Source: Comamonadaceae bacterium (GTDB lineage Bacteria; Pseudomonadota; Gammaproteobacteria; Burkholderiales; Burkholderiaceae_C). From it: a stretch of 64,000 nucleotides of DNA. The notes beneath the pieces are model-generated. The model was not told the DNA's origin and made no database searches. It was given only the letters and a program-made list of their open reading frames with translations. The translations under genes and the position numbers were made by a program. The stretch is taken from NCBI GenBank assembly GCA_947456305.1, contig CANGPN010000005.1, positions 1 through 64,000 on the forward strand, written 5' to 3'. Below, piece after piece: positions 55,793-64,000 of this stretch (positions within the stretch are counted from its first letter, which is position 1; each line of letters starts with the position of its first letter).

Positions 55793-56914
55793 ATGCGCAA
55801 TTTATACATTCACAATAACGCGATCACCGAGCGTGAAGTTCTTATAGAAGAGAAGATTTCACAGGGCTTTCATTGGCTGAGTTTGACGCGGCGTGAGTTT
55901 GAAGTTCATCTGAACGAGATACAGGCCATGCTGGACAAGCTCTACCACATACAGGTACTGGACTTGCACGTGTCTGATATCTTGAACAACCAGTTGCCCT
56001 CGCATTACGACTACACCTCGGATTACGACATCATCATTTTCAGGCGTTTGGCCCGGGGCCGCACGGAATCCGATGTCTCCACGCCCGGTCAAATATTGCA
56101 TACCGCCAGTAACAAGGGCGGCCCACCGATATTGAAACGCATAGACACCAGCCCTATATGTTTGCTGGTTTTTGATAAATTGATTATTTCCGTGCATCCG
56201 GCTGATTGCGCGGTGCGGGACTTGTTTGCCAACCGTTTGTTCAACACCGCCGCTGTGTCTGGTACTGTGCATGCAAGCAGTCGTTTGCCCAACAACCCGG
56301 TGGACTTGATGCTGAGGATGATTGGCCTGGTGGTCGACGGTTATTTAGATTTACGCAAAGAATTGACCCGGCAACTGGACCATTGGCAAAGCGAGTTGAT
56401 CAACCCCAGAGCCCGGTTCAACAATTGGAGCGCATTGCTGGATTCGCGCTTGACCTTGCACTACTTGGATGAAATCTGCGAAGACCAGAGGGCCGCCATT
56501 CAAGATTGGATTGAAGCCCTGGACGCCTGGCTCGAGACGGACTCGCTTTCCAGCAAAGATTTGGAGCTGGTGAAAGTGCGCAGCAGAGATGTGTTGGAGC
56601 ATATCGAGCGTGTGGTTCACCACGTCAACCGGCTAGAGCAAAGCGCGGAAACAGCGGTGCAAATGCATTTCAATATTCAAAGCAATCACAACAATGATGT
56701 GATGAAAACGCTGACGGCATTGACAGCTATCTTTTTGCCGCTGAACCTGATCACCGGGTTTTTCGGGATGAACTTTGAACACTTTCCGTTTCTAAAAAAC
56801 GAGGAAGGCTTGCTGCTGACCGAGGTTTTCATGGGAGTGCTGGTGGTGGTGCTGGGCGTGTATTTCTGGATCAACAGTTTCATCACAAACACCAACCAGG
56901 CAAGCAGAAGATAA
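55793..56914 (+). CDS. CorA-family divalent-cation transporter
   Basis: A 373-aa protein with a large cytoplasmic funnel domain and two C-terminal membrane helices. The first ends in the signature GMN (TGFFGMNFEHFP) and the second is VFMGVLVVVLGVYFWINSF. CorA-family channels take up Mg2+ or Co2+/Ni2+, or (ZntB branch) export Zn2+. The GMN loop here is followed by FEHFP rather than the classical MPEL, so the transported ion is not certain. It is a single gene. Confidence 0.87.
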   Translation: MRNLYIHNNAITEREVLIEEKISQGFHWLSLTRREFEVHLNEIQAMLDKLYHIQVLDLHVSDILNNQLPSHYDYTSDYDIIIFRRLARGRTESDVSTPGQILHTASNKGGPPILKRIDTSPICLLVFDKLIISVHPADCAVRDLFANRLFNTAAVSGTVHASSRLPNNPVDLMLRMIGLVVDGYLDLRKELTRQLDHWQSELINPRARFNNWSALLDSRLTLHYLDEICEDQRAAIQDWIEALDAWLETDSLSSKDLELVKVRSRDVLEHIERVVHHVNRLEQSAETAVQMHFNIQSNHNNDVMKTLTALTAIFLPLNLITGFFGMNFEHFPFLKNEEGLLLTEVFMGVLVVVLGVYFWINSFITNTNQASRR

Positions 56915-56936
56915 AACCCGATCAGGTAGTTTTCTG

Positions 56937-58091
56937 TTACGTGATCAACAACGCTTGTGTGTCTTTCAATGAGCCCACACCACTGAGTTTCATAGACAGT
57001 TGCAACTCATCTGTCAGTATTTGCAGCGCATGTTTGGCACCGGCTTCTCCGGCCACTGCCGCGCCGTACAGCATCGCTCTGCCCACCGCCGCGGCCTGAG
57101 CACCCAGCGCGCGCGCTTTCAGTATGTCCACGCCCCGGCGTACGCCGGAGTCAATGATCACATCCACTTTGCCCGCCAACGCTTTGGCTATCGCCGGTAA
57201 GGCATCAGCTGTGGCCAATGCGCCGTCAAGCTGCCGGCCGCCATGATTGGAAATCCACACTGCGTCCACACCCATGCCGGCCAGTCGCGCGGCGTCCAGC
57301 GGATGCTCAACGCCTTTGACCAGCAGTTTGCCTTTCCACGCATCCCGCAGCTTGGTCAGGTCTTCCCAGCCAAAGCCTGCGTCCAGGCTTTGGCCCACGC
57401 GTGCGGCGATGGTCAGGTCTGCATTTTGTTGTCCCATATAGCCTTTGACGTTTTGAAATTGCGGCGAGCCTTGACGCAGCATTTGCCAGGCCCAGCCGGG
57501 GTGTGTCATGCCGCTGATGACTTGCTTTAGGCTGATTTGCAGCGGTATGGAAATGCCGTTGCGCAAATCCCGCTCGCGTTTGCCGCCTGCTTGCAAATCC
57601 ACCGTCACCACCAGCGCGCTATAGCCAGCAGCCCGGGCACGCTCTACCAGTCCGAGGTTGAAAGCCCAGTCCTTCAACACATACAGCTGAAACCAGAGCT
57701 CGCCTTGCACTGCATCGGCCATGGTTTCCATGGCCGTGTTGGACATGGTGGACAGGGTATAGGGCAAGCCGTGCGCGGCTGCCGCACGCGCAATTGATAT
57801 GTCTGCATTCGGCCAAGCCAGCATGCAAGAGCCCATGGGCGCAATCACGATAGGTGCCTTGGCCTCTTTGCCCAGCAAGGCGGTGCGTGTATCGGGCGCG
57901 CTGACATCGTTCAACACGCGCGGTGTCAGCTTGATGCGCTCGAACGCAGCGCGGTTGTCGCGCAAGGTGAGTTCGTCTTCCGCGCCGCCATCGATAAATT
58001 CAAAAACAGTTTGAGGCAGGCGTTTTTGCGCCAGCAAGCGCAAATCTGCAATGCTGTAGGCACGGGCAAGTCGGGAATCTGTGTGTGTCAT
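56937..58091 (-). CDS. FMN-dependent alpha-hydroxyacid dehydrogenase
   Basis: A 384-aa TIM-barrel flavoprotein of the L-lactate/glycolate/mandelate group. Visible features are IAPMGSCMLAWPN, LWFQLYVLKD, VVTVDLQAGGKRERDLRNG, KGVEHPLDAARLAGMGV, ISNHGGRQLDGA (catalytic histidine and arginine) and DSGVRRGVDILKARALGA (phosphate binding). These are the residues needed for hydride transfer from a 2-hydroxyacid to FMN. The substrate could be L-lactate or an aromatic 2-hydroxyacid; neighbours do not decide. Single gene, convergent with the CorA gene. Confidence 0.87.
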   Translation of the reverse strand: MTHTDSRLARAYSIADLRLLAQKRLPQTVFEFIDGGAEDELTLRDNRAAFERIKLTPRVLNDVSAPDTRTALLGKEAKAPIVIAPMGSCMLAWPNADISIARAAAAHGLPYTLSTMSNTAMETMADAVQGELWFQLYVLKDWAFNLGLVERARAAGYSALVVTVDLQAGGKRERDLRNGISIPLQISLKQVISGMTHPGWAWQMLRQGSPQFQNVKGYMGQQNADLTIAARVGQSLDAGFGWEDLTKLRDAWKGKLLVKGVEHPLDAARLAGMGVDAVWISNHGGRQLDGALATADALPAIAKALAGKVDVIIDSGVRRGVDILKARALGAQAAAVGRAMLYGAAVAGEAGAKHALQILTDELQLSMKLSGVGSLKDTQALLIT

Positions 58092-58194
58092 GAGCTAGGA
58101 AAATAGATGAAGCAAGGCGACGAGCGGCGCTTGACTATCGGTGAACAACAAAGAATATTTTGACCTATGCCGGTGCACACACCGCTAGGTGCAT

Positions 58195-59097
58195 TCACTC
58201 ACTGAACAATTCAACGATTCTCTGCCTTAGCCACATATTGGCCGGTTCGCGGTTGTACTTGGCGTGCCAGAACAGGTTAATGGCAATGTCCGGCAGCTTG
58301 AACGGCAGAGGTGAGGTTTCCAGTTGAAACGGCCCGGCGCACTTTTGCGCGAAACGCTCGGGCACGGTGGCTATCAAGTCTGAGCTTTGCAAAATATGAC
58401 CCACCGCCACAAAGTGCGGCACATGCAAATGGATGTCGCGTGCAATGCCTTTGCGGGTCATCCATTCATCCACCTCGCTGTGACCGGTGTTGGCCGAGGT
58501 CACGCCCACATGCGGCAGCGATTTGTATTGCGCCAGACTGATGGGGTTGCGGGCCTTAGGGTGGCCTTGCCTGAACAGGCACACATAGCGCTGCTTGAAC
58601 AAGCGCCTTTGAAAAAAGCCGGTGGTCAAACTTGGTAGCAGGCCTATGGCGATGTCTACATCACCTGCAGCCATATCGTCATTCAGGTGGCCGGTGTTGG
58701 GACGCAGTGTGCTGACCTTAATATGCGGTGCCTGGCTGGAGAGCATGGCCATCAGTGTGGGCATGAAATAAATCTCTCCTATATCGGTCAGACCCAGCGT
58801 GAAGGTGCGCTCGCTGGTCGCCGGGTCAAAACTGTCGCGCTGGTTCAAGGCGTTTTGCAAGGTGCTGAGCGCGTAGCCTATGGGCTCAACCAAATGCAAG
58901 GCGTAAGGTGTCGGCTCCATACCGCGCGAAGTACGTACAAACAATTCATCTTTCAACAGCGTACGCAAGCGTTTGAGTGCGTTGCTGACCGCAGGCTGTG
59001 ACAGCCCTAACTTGTCGGCGGAAGTGGAAACCCGCCTGTCCATCAGCAATTGATTGAAAATAACCAGCAGATTGAGGTCTATGTCTCTGAGTTCCAT
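58195..59097 (-). CDS. nagR: LysR-type regulator, NagR/NahR-like
   Basis: A 300-aa LysR-family protein, the same length as NahR. Its sequence closely follows what I know of NahR/NagR: MELRDIDLNLLVIFNQLL, LGLSQPAVSNALKRLR, FVRTSRGMEPTPYA, TLGLTDIGEIYFMP, LLPSLTTGFFQRRL and a C-terminal INLFWHAKYN. NahR and NagR activate naphthalene/salicylate operons in response to salicylate. It is divergent from the salicylate 5-hydroxylase operon, the expected target. Gene name by similarity and context. Confidence 0.88.
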   Translation of the reverse strand: MELRDIDLNLLVIFNQLLMDRRVSTSADKLGLSQPAVSNALKRLRTLLKDELFVRTSRGMEPTPYALHLVEPIGYALSTLQNALNQRDSFDPATSERTFTLGLTDIGEIYFMPTLMAMLSSQAPHIKVSTLRPNTGHLNDDMAAGDVDIAIGLLPSLTTGFFQRRLFKQRYVCLFRQGHPKARNPISLAQYKSLPHVGVTSANTGHSEVDEWMTRKGIARDIHLHVPHFVAVGHILQSSDLIATVPERFAQKCAGPFQLETSPLPFKLPDIAINLFWHAKYNREPANMWLRQRIVELFSE

Positions 59098-59109
59098 GGC
59101 TTAGCCTTT

Positions 59110-59135
59110 ATTCATGAATCAAATATAACTTATAT
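59110..59135. promoter_or_regulatory. Candidate NagR/LysR-binding region
   Basis: In the 107-bp gap between nagR and nagAa, ATTCATGAATCAAATA (59110-59125) resembles the ATTCA-type NahR box. An adjacent dyad, ATATAA-C-TTATAT, lies at 59123-59135. Position and A/T content suit a LysR activator site, but the match is by eye and from memory of the NahR consensus. Confidence 0.4.
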
Positions 59136-59204
59136 GAGTTGGTTTATTTACTTATAACGCTAAGCTGCCCACAATGCCTGCATTCCCACTCAAACGGACA
59201 TTCC

Positions 59205-60191
59205 ATGGAACTCGTGGTGCAGCCGGACAACCGGAGATTCAACATTCAAAGCGGCCAAAACCTGCTGGAAGTGCTGCGCGACAACGCCGTGCCCATTTCC
59301 TACAGCTGCATGTCCGGCCGTTGCGGCACTTGCCGCTGTAAAGTCACCGGTGGTGAGTTGAGCTACGGCGGCCCGGAGGCGGGCAGGCCGCCAACGGGTC
59401 AGGACACTTATGTGCTGGCTTGCCAATCGGTGTTGACGCAAAGCTGCACGATTGAAATTCCCGACATGGACGAGGTGGTCACGCATCCCGCCAAAATCAT
59501 CAAAGGTACGGTCTCCGCTCTAGACGCATTGACGCACGACATACGACGTGTGCGAATCAAACCGGCCAAGTCCATGGCGTTTTCTCCGGGTCAATATGCC
59601 ACATTGCAATTCACGCCTGACCATATCCGCCCTTACTCATGGGCTGGATTGCCGGACGACTATGAAATGGAATTTTTGATCCGCCAAGTGCCTGGCGGAC
59701 GCGTCACCGAGTATGTATTTTCAAGTTTGAAGATTGGAGACGCGGTGCGCATCAGCGGGCCTTTGGGTACGTCGTATCTGCGACAAAAACACAACGGCCC
59801 CATGTTGTGCGTGGGCGGCGGTACAGGCATTGCGCCGATAGTGTCCATTGTGCGCGGCGCCATGGCCGCAGGTATGCACAATCCGGTGCATGTGTACTTC
59901 GGCGTGCGCAGCGCGCAAGATTGTTTTGACGTGGATCGCTTGCAGCAACTCGCGCTTGACCACGGTCATATGAAACTGCATGTGGTGCTGGCCACTGGCC
60001 CGGTGTCTGCCGGTCAGCGCAGCGGCTTGGTGACCGATGCGATTCGAGAAGATTTACCTGATTTGCAAGATTGGGTGGGTTATTTTTGTGGTGCGCCTGC
60101 CATGGTGGAAGCTTTGAGCAGTGTGGCCAAATCCCTGGGCATGCTGCCGGAAAAAATCCATGCAGATGCTTTTTACCATTCGGGTATTTGA
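59205..60191 (+). CDS. nagAa: Ferredoxin reductase component of salicylate 5-hydroxylase
   Basis: A 328-aa electron-transfer protein, the same length as NagAa. I start at the ATG at 59205 ([17 protein letters not shown]). It has an N-terminal plant-type [2Fe-2S] domain (C35, C40, C43, C73), an FAD domain ([11 protein letters not shown]) and an NAD-binding domain ([15 protein letters not shown]). It takes electrons from NADH and passes them to the Rieske ferredoxin encoded three genes downstream. In naphthalene-degrading relatives the same reductase also serves naphthalene dioxygenase, whose genes are not in this window. Confidence 0.9.
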   Translation: MELVVQPDNRRFNIQSGQNLLEVLRDNAVPISYSCMSGRCGTCRCKVTGGELSYGGPEAGRPPTGQDTYVLACQSVLTQSCTIEIPDMDEVVTHPAKIIKGTVSALDALTHDIRRVRIKPAKSMAFSPGQYATLQFTPDHIRPYSWAGLPDDYEMEFLIRQVPGGRVTEYVFSSLKIGDAVRISGPLGTSYLRQKHNGPMLCVGGGTGIAPIVSIVRGAMAAGMHNPVHVYFGVRSAQDCFDVDRLQQLALDHGHMKLHVVLATGPVSAGQRSGLVTDAIREDLPDLQDWVGYFCGAPAMVEALSSVAKSLGMLPEKIHADAFYHSGI

Positions 60192-60213
60192 TTTTGATTG
60201 AAGGACATTGGCC

Positions 60214-61473
60214 ATGACACAAACCACTGTATTTCCAACCGACCCCAAGTGGGAAGGCGAGGGCACAAGTCGCATTCCGTTTTGGGCTTACACCCGCGAA
60301 GACTTGTACAAAAAAGAGTTGGACCAATTTTTCTACAACAACCACTGGTGTTACGTGGGTTTGGAAGCTGAGATTCCGAATGCTGGCGACTACAGACGCA
60401 CAGTGGTAGGTGAGCGCTCAGTCATCATGGTGCGCGACCCGGACGGCGGTATCAACGTGATTGAAAACGTGTGCGCGCACCGCGGCATGCGCTTTTGCCG
60501 TGAACGAAACGGCAATGCCAAAGATTTTTTCTGTCCCTACCACCAATGGAATTACAGCGTCAAAGGCGATTTGCAAGGGGTGCCGTTTCGGCGTGGCGTC
60601 AAGCAAGACGGCAAGGTCAACGGCGGCATGCCCAAAGATTTCAAAGTCGAAGATCACGGTTTGACCAAGCTGAAAGTGGCAACCCGTGGCGGCGTGGTGT
60701 TCGCCTCTTTTGACCATGACATCGAGTCATTGGAAGATTTTTTAGGTCCAGTCATTCTGAGTTACTTCGACCGCACTTTCAACGGACGCAAACTTAAAGT
60801 GCTGGGCTATAGACGCCAACGCATTCCGGGCAACTGGAAGCTGATGCAAGAGAACATCAAAGACCCGTACCACCCTGGCTTGTTGCACACCTGGTTTTCC
60901 ACTTTTGGCCTTTGGCGCGCTGACAACAAATCCGAGTTGAAGATGGACGCGCAGTTCAGGCATGCCGCCATGATTTCTACACGCGGACAAGGTGGCAAAA
61001 ACGAAGAAGTGGTCAGCGGTGTAGACAGTTTCAAGGACACCATGACTTTGAATGACAAGCGGTTGCTGGACATCGTGCCCGAAGCCTGGTGGAACGGCCC
61101 TACCGCTGTGATGACCACGGTATTCCCCAGCCTCATCATTCAGCAGCAAGTCAACAGCGTATCGACCCGGCATATACAACCCAACGGCCACGGCTCGTTC
61201 GATTTTGTCTGGACCCATTTCGGTTTTGAAGACGACACACCAGAGATGGAGCAACGCCGTTTGATTCAAGCCAATTTGTTTGGTCCCGCTGGTTTTGTGT
61301 CTGCAGATGACGGTGAAGTCATCGAATGGTCGCAAGAAGGTTTCGAGCAAAAACCCGCGCACCGCACAGTGGTGGAGATGGGTGGTTATGAGGTGGAAGA
61401 CACCGACCACATGGTCACTGAAACATTGATACGCGGCATGTACAAGTACTGGCGCAAAGTGATGGGGGAATGA
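60214..61473 (+). CDS. nagG: Salicylate 5-hydroxylase, large oxygenase subunit
   Basis: A 419-aa Rieske non-heme iron oxygenase alpha subunit (NagG is of similar length). The start is the ATG at 60214 with an AAGGA site. Rieske ligands are C87/H89 and C107/H110. The mononuclear-iron site has D217 as bridge and H220 and H225 in [15 protein letters not shown]. With the small subunit it hydroxylates salicylate to gentisate. Specificity is inferred from the gene order reductase-large-small-ferredoxin-gentisate dioxygenase, which is that of the nag operon; anthranilate or related acids remain possible. Confidence 0.88.
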   Translation: MTQTTVFPTDPKWEGEGTSRIPFWAYTREDLYKKELDQFFYNNHWCYVGLEAEIPNAGDYRRTVVGERSVIMVRDPDGGINVIENVCAHRGMRFCRERNGNAKDFFCPYHQWNYSVKGDLQGVPFRRGVKQDGKVNGGMPKDFKVEDHGLTKLKVATRGGVVFASFDHDIESLEDFLGPVILSYFDRTFNGRKLKVLGYRRQRIPGNWKLMQENIKDPYHPGLLHTWFSTFGLWRADNKSELKMDAQFRHAAMISTRGQGGKNEEVVSGVDSFKDTMTLNDKRLLDIVPEAWWNGPTAVMTTVFPSLIIQQQVNSVSTRHIQPNGHGSFDFVWTHFGFEDDTPEMEQRRLIQANLFGPAGFVSADDGEVIEWSQEGFEQKPAHRTVVEMGGYEVEDTDHMVTETLIRGMYKYWRKVMGE

Positions 61474-61955
61474 GCATGATGGACTTCAACACCTATTTCG
61501 AGCTCTTAAACCTCTACAGCGATTACGCCATGGTGTGTGATTCGACTGAATGGGAGAAATGGCCTGATTTCTTCACGGAAGATGCTTTCTACCGATTGCA
61601 GCCGCGCGAAAATTTTGAGCAAGGCATGCCCTTGTGTTTGCTGGCCTTAGAAAGCCGTGACATGATCAAAGACCGTGTGTACGGTGTCAAAGAAACGCTG
61701 TACCACGACCCGTATTACCAGCGGCATATCGTGGGCACGCCCAGGGTCTTGTCTGTCACTCAAAACGGAACGCGCATTCACGCTGAGGCCAATTACACGG
61801 TGATACGCACCAAGTTCGACGGCGAGTCCACCATATTGAGCGTCGGTTACTACCACGATCACATCGTCAAGACAAATGAAGGTTTGAAATTTCAGTCGCG
61901 TTTGTGTGTGTACGACAGCGAAATGATCGCCAACTCCATCATCTACCCTATTTAA
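61470..61955 (+). CDS. nagH: Salicylate 5-hydroxylase, small oxygenase subunit
   Basis: A 161-aa ring-hydroxylating-oxygenase beta subunit with an NTF2-like fold ([22 protein letters not shown], then [13 protein letters not shown]). The length equals NagH. It overlaps the large-subunit gene by 4 bp (ATGA), fitting a stoichiometric complex. Beta subunits are structural and can affect specificity; no catalytic metal site is expected. Confidence 0.88.
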   Translation: MSMMDFNTYFELLNLYSDYAMVCDSTEWEKWPDFFTEDAFYRLQPRENFEQGMPLCLLALESRDMIKDRVYGVKETLYHDPYYQRHIVGTPRVLSVTQNGTRIHAEANYTVIRTKFDGESTILSVGYYHDHIVKTNEGLKFQSRLCVYDSEMIANSIIYPI

Positions 61956-61965
61956 GGAATAAGCC

Positions 61966-62280
61966 ATGTCTGACAACTGGATCGATGTGCTTGCACTGGA
62001 AGCGGTGCCCGAAGCCGATGTGACTTCTGTCATTGTTGACGGAAGGGAAATCGCACTTTACGAAGTCGAGGGCGAAGTGTTCGCCACCGACAACCTGTGC
62101 ACCCACGGTGCGGCGCGCATGAGCGACGGTTTTCTGGAGGGGCGTGAAATTGAATGCCCGTTGCACCAGGGCCGGTTTGACGTGTGCACGGGTAAAGCTA
62201 TGTGTGCGCCTTTGACGCAAGACATACGGGTTTATCCTGTGCGTATTGAGAACAAGCGCGTGTGGGTTAATACGGCGTAA
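61966..62280 (+). CDS. nagAb: Rieske-type ferredoxin of salicylate 5-hydroxylase
   Basis: A 104-aa Rieske ferredoxin (NagAb has the same length). The ligands are C45/H47 (CTHG) and C64/H67 (CPLH), and the later [14 protein letters not shown] is typical. It carries electrons from NagAa to the oxygenase. It is 10 bp after nagH, with an AAGGAAT site. Confidence 0.9.
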   Translation: MSDNWIDVLALEAVPEADVTSVIVDGREIALYEVEGEVFATDNLCTHGAARMSDGFLEGREIECPLHQGRFDVCTGKAMCAPLTQDIRVYPVRIENKRVWVNTA

Positions 62281-62338
62281 TGCATGAGTTACAGATCAAA
62301 CGGGTTGTTGAACAGCATGAATGACACAAGGACAGTCC

Positions 62339-63379
62339 ATGTCAAATGAATTAGGCCGAATAGAAGACTTACCGCCAGACTACGTGCAGGATTTACGCGA
62401 CCTGAATCTGGTGCCCTTGTGGCCGAGTTTGCGCGGCGTACTGCCGCCCAAAATTCCTACACGACAAACAAAGCCTACGCATTGGCCCTACAAAACTTTG
62501 AAGCCCTTGCTATTGAAAGCAGGCGAACTCACACCGATTGAAAAAGCAGAACGCCGCGTATTGGTGTTGGCCAACCCCGGCCATGGTCTGGACAAAATGC
62601 AAGCCAGCGCCGCTATGTATCTAGGTATGCAATTGTTGATGCCTGGTGAGTGGGCACCTAGCCATCGCCATACGCCAAATGCGGTACGCATGATTGTGGA
62701 AGGCGAGGGTGCGTACACCACTGTCGACGGTGAGAAATGCCCTATGAGTCGGGGCGATTTGATTCTCACACCCACGGGTTTGTGGCACGAGCATGGCCAT
62801 GACGGCACAGACCCGGTCATCTGGTTGGATGTGTTGGACTTGCCTCTGGTGTATTACATGGAAGCGTCCTACCATGTGAACGGTGACAGGCAAACCATTG
62901 CGCCCGGTCGCGGCGACAAACAATACGCGCACGGTGGTTTGGTCCCCAGTCACGTGTTTGAACGCAGTCACAAGGCTTACCCCATGTTGCGCTATGCATG
63001 GACAGATGCCAAAGCAGCGCTGCAAACATTGGCCGCTGATTTGCCCGACTTAGAACAAGTGCAAATCACCTATACCAATCCAGAAACCGGTACGGACGCA
63101 GAAAACATTCTTGGTTTTTATGCTTTGATGTTGCGTCCCGGTCAAATTTTGCGTTTGCCTGCGCGCTCACCCGCACAAGTGTTTCACATCATCGAAGGTT
63201 CGGTGCAGGCAGACATGGTCGACAGCAGATTCAGTTTGGCAGAGGCCGACACCTGTTGTGCCCCCGGCTATGAAGCCGTGACATTAACAAATCTGCAAGC
63301 TGACAAAGCTTCTTTTGTATTCATCGCTGATGAATCCCCCTTGCACCGCAAACTCGGTGTTTACGAAACCCGGGGTTGA
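62339..63379 (+). CDS. nagI: Gentisate 1,2-dioxygenase
   Basis: A 346-aa bicupin enzyme that opens gentisate to maleylpyruvate. I start at the ATG at 62339, which has AAGGA 8 bases upstream, rather than the in-frame ATG at 62321. The first cupin carries the Fe(II) site (APSHRHTPNAVRMIVEGEG, then GLWHEHGHDG), and the second (HIIEGSVQADMVDSRFSL) is degenerate, as usual in this family. Its position directly after the hydroxylase genes fits use of the gentisate they make. Confidence 0.92.
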   Translation: MSNELGRIEDLPPDYVQDLRDLNLVPLWPSLRGVLPPKIPTRQTKPTHWPYKTLKPLLLKAGELTPIEKAERRVLVLANPGHGLDKMQASAAMYLGMQLLMPGEWAPSHRHTPNAVRMIVEGEGAYTTVDGEKCPMSRGDLILTPTGLWHEHGHDGTDPVIWLDVLDLPLVYYMEASYHVNGDRQTIAPGRGDKQYAHGGLVPSHVFERSHKAYPMLRYAWTDAKAALQTLAADLPDLEQVQITYTNPETGTDAENILGFYALMLRPGQILRLPARSPAQVFHIIEGSVQADMVDSRFSLAEADTCCAPGYEAVTLTNLQADKASFVFIADESPLHRKLGVYETRG

Positions 63380-63404
63380 GTCTCAACCTCTTTTTGGAAT
63401 CCCT

Positions 63405-64000
63405 ATGACTGTTTACGTGTTCAATCCTCCTGCTGTTCAAGCATTGGCTATCAAAGACAATGCCGATCGTTTTCCTATCAATCGTTTGTTTTTTGTCGGC
63501 CGCAATTACCACGCGCATGCCGTGGAAATGGGCAAGCCGGTGGACAAATCGGTAGAGCGTCCGTTTTATTTCACCAAGGCACCGCAAACATTGTGTGCCA
63601 GTGGAAACACCGTAGCTTATCCACCTGAGACTGCAAATTTCCATTTCGAAATGGAGATGGTGGTGGCCATCGGCAAGCCCGGTTTCCGTGTCAGCCAAGA
63701 GCACGCGCATGAATTGATTTACGGTTATGCCGCCGGACTTGATATGACCCGCCGTGATTTGCAGTTGGTGGCCCGTGACAAAGGCCGCCCTTGGGATTTG
63801 GGTAAAGATGTCGAGCATTCATCTGTTTGCAGCGACATCGTGCCCATGTCCGAGCAAATCATTGACAGCGGCGCGATTGCATTAGAAGTCAACGGCGTGA
63901 CCAAACAGTCGTCCGATGTGAACAAGCTCATTTGGAATGTGCGTGAAATCATCGCCGACTTGTCTTTGTTTTATCACTTGCAACCGGGCGACTTGATTTA
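63405..64000 (+). CDS. nagK: Fumarylpyruvate hydrolase (FAH family), cut by window end
   Basis: The first 198 codons of an FAH-family hydrolase: FFVGRNYHAHAVEMGKPVDK, FHFEMEMVVAIGKPG, GYAAGLDMTRRDLQ, RPWDLGKDVEHSSVCSDIVP. The frame is open to the end of the window. In nag-type operons this enzyme splits fumarylpyruvate to fumarate and pyruvate. A maleylpyruvate isomerase, needed before it, is not in view and may follow. The start is the ATG at 63405, 25 bp after the dioxygenase stop. Fumarylpyruvate specificity is inferred from context. Confidence 0.87.
   Translation, partial: MTVYVFNPPAVQALAIKDNADRFPINRLFFVGRNYHAHAVEMGKPVDKSVERPFYFTKAPQTLCASGNTVAYPPETANFHFEMEMVVAIGKPGFRVSQEHAHELIYGYAAGLDMTRRDLQLVARDKGRPWDLGKDVEHSSVCSDIVPMSEQIIDSGAIALEVNGVTKQSSDVNKLIWNVREIIADLSLFYHLQPGDLI

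Noticed and set aside
1-64000. CRISPR array, rRNA genes or insertion-sequence transposases
   Set aside because: No regularly spaced repeats, rRNA-like sequence or transposase frame was seen anywhere in the window.

Overview
The window looks like a chromosomal segment of a betaproteobacterium of the order Burkholderiales. The evidence is gene content and order: yhbY<>rlmE-ftsH-folP-glmM-ppk1-sixA, iscR-iscS-iscU-iscA-hscB-hscA-fdx, an intracellular PHB depolymerase whose nucleophile is a cysteine, and a nag-type salicylate/gentisate operon. Family or genus cannot be fixed from this sequence alone. Coding density is high and no gene-free stretch exceeds about 300 bases.

Layout. 1-7.9 kb: housekeeping genes (rRNA methylation, FtsH protease, folate and amino-sugar synthesis, polyphosphate kinase, SixA phosphatase, a tiny lipoprotein, a strong terminator). 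7.9-24.5 kb: a catabolic or uptake locus with a leftward TetR-FAH-VOC unit and a long rightward operon. The operon encodes an alpha/beta hydrolase, two paralogous amidohydrolases, a branched-chain-type ABC importer whose LivF subunit is fused to a Tm-1-like (UPF0261) domain, the matching TIM-barrel protein, an SPFH/flotillin protein, and two SRPBCC proteins, one fused to a quinone-oxidoreductase-type domain. The substrate is unknown. 24.5-35 kb: a secreted protein, tRNA-Ser(GGA), then a tight operon for a basic amino-acid decarboxylase and the propionyl-CoA to succinyl-CoA pathway (mutase, MeaB, carboxylase beta and alpha, epimerase-like VOC protein). The start of the carboxylase alpha gene has a partly duplicated, partly inverted copy of itself just upstream. 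35-40 kb: RnfB-like ferredoxin, PHB depolymerase, a YgiD-type dioxygenase, a haloacid dehalogenase and an aromatic aminotransferase. 40-48.4 kb: uvrB, the complete isc operon behind an IscR box, and dnaQ.

48.45-53.47 kb is a visibly A/T-rich island inserted at the 3' end of tRNA-Val(CAC) and bounded by a 49-bp imperfect direct repeat (45/49). It has no tyrosine integrase. It carries a serine recombinase and two different ParB-like proteins in one leftward operon with 4-bp overlaps, preceded by a small four-cysteine basic protein and an orphan 108-aa protein. This is the best candidate here for an undescribed system.

53.5-58.1 kb: alpha/beta hydrolase, CDP-diacylglycerol pyrophosphatase-like protein, cupin, CorA-type transporter and FMN-dependent 2-hydroxyacid dehydrogenase. 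58.2-64 kb: a NagR/NahR-like LysR regulator divergent from an operon for salicylate 5-hydroxylase (reductase, large and small oxygenase subunits, Rieske ferredoxin), gentisate 1,2-dioxygenase and a fumarylpyruvate hydrolase cut by the window end. Together these would convert salicylate to gentisate and on towards fumarate and pyruvate. No CRISPR array, rRNA gene or insertion-sequence transposase was seen.
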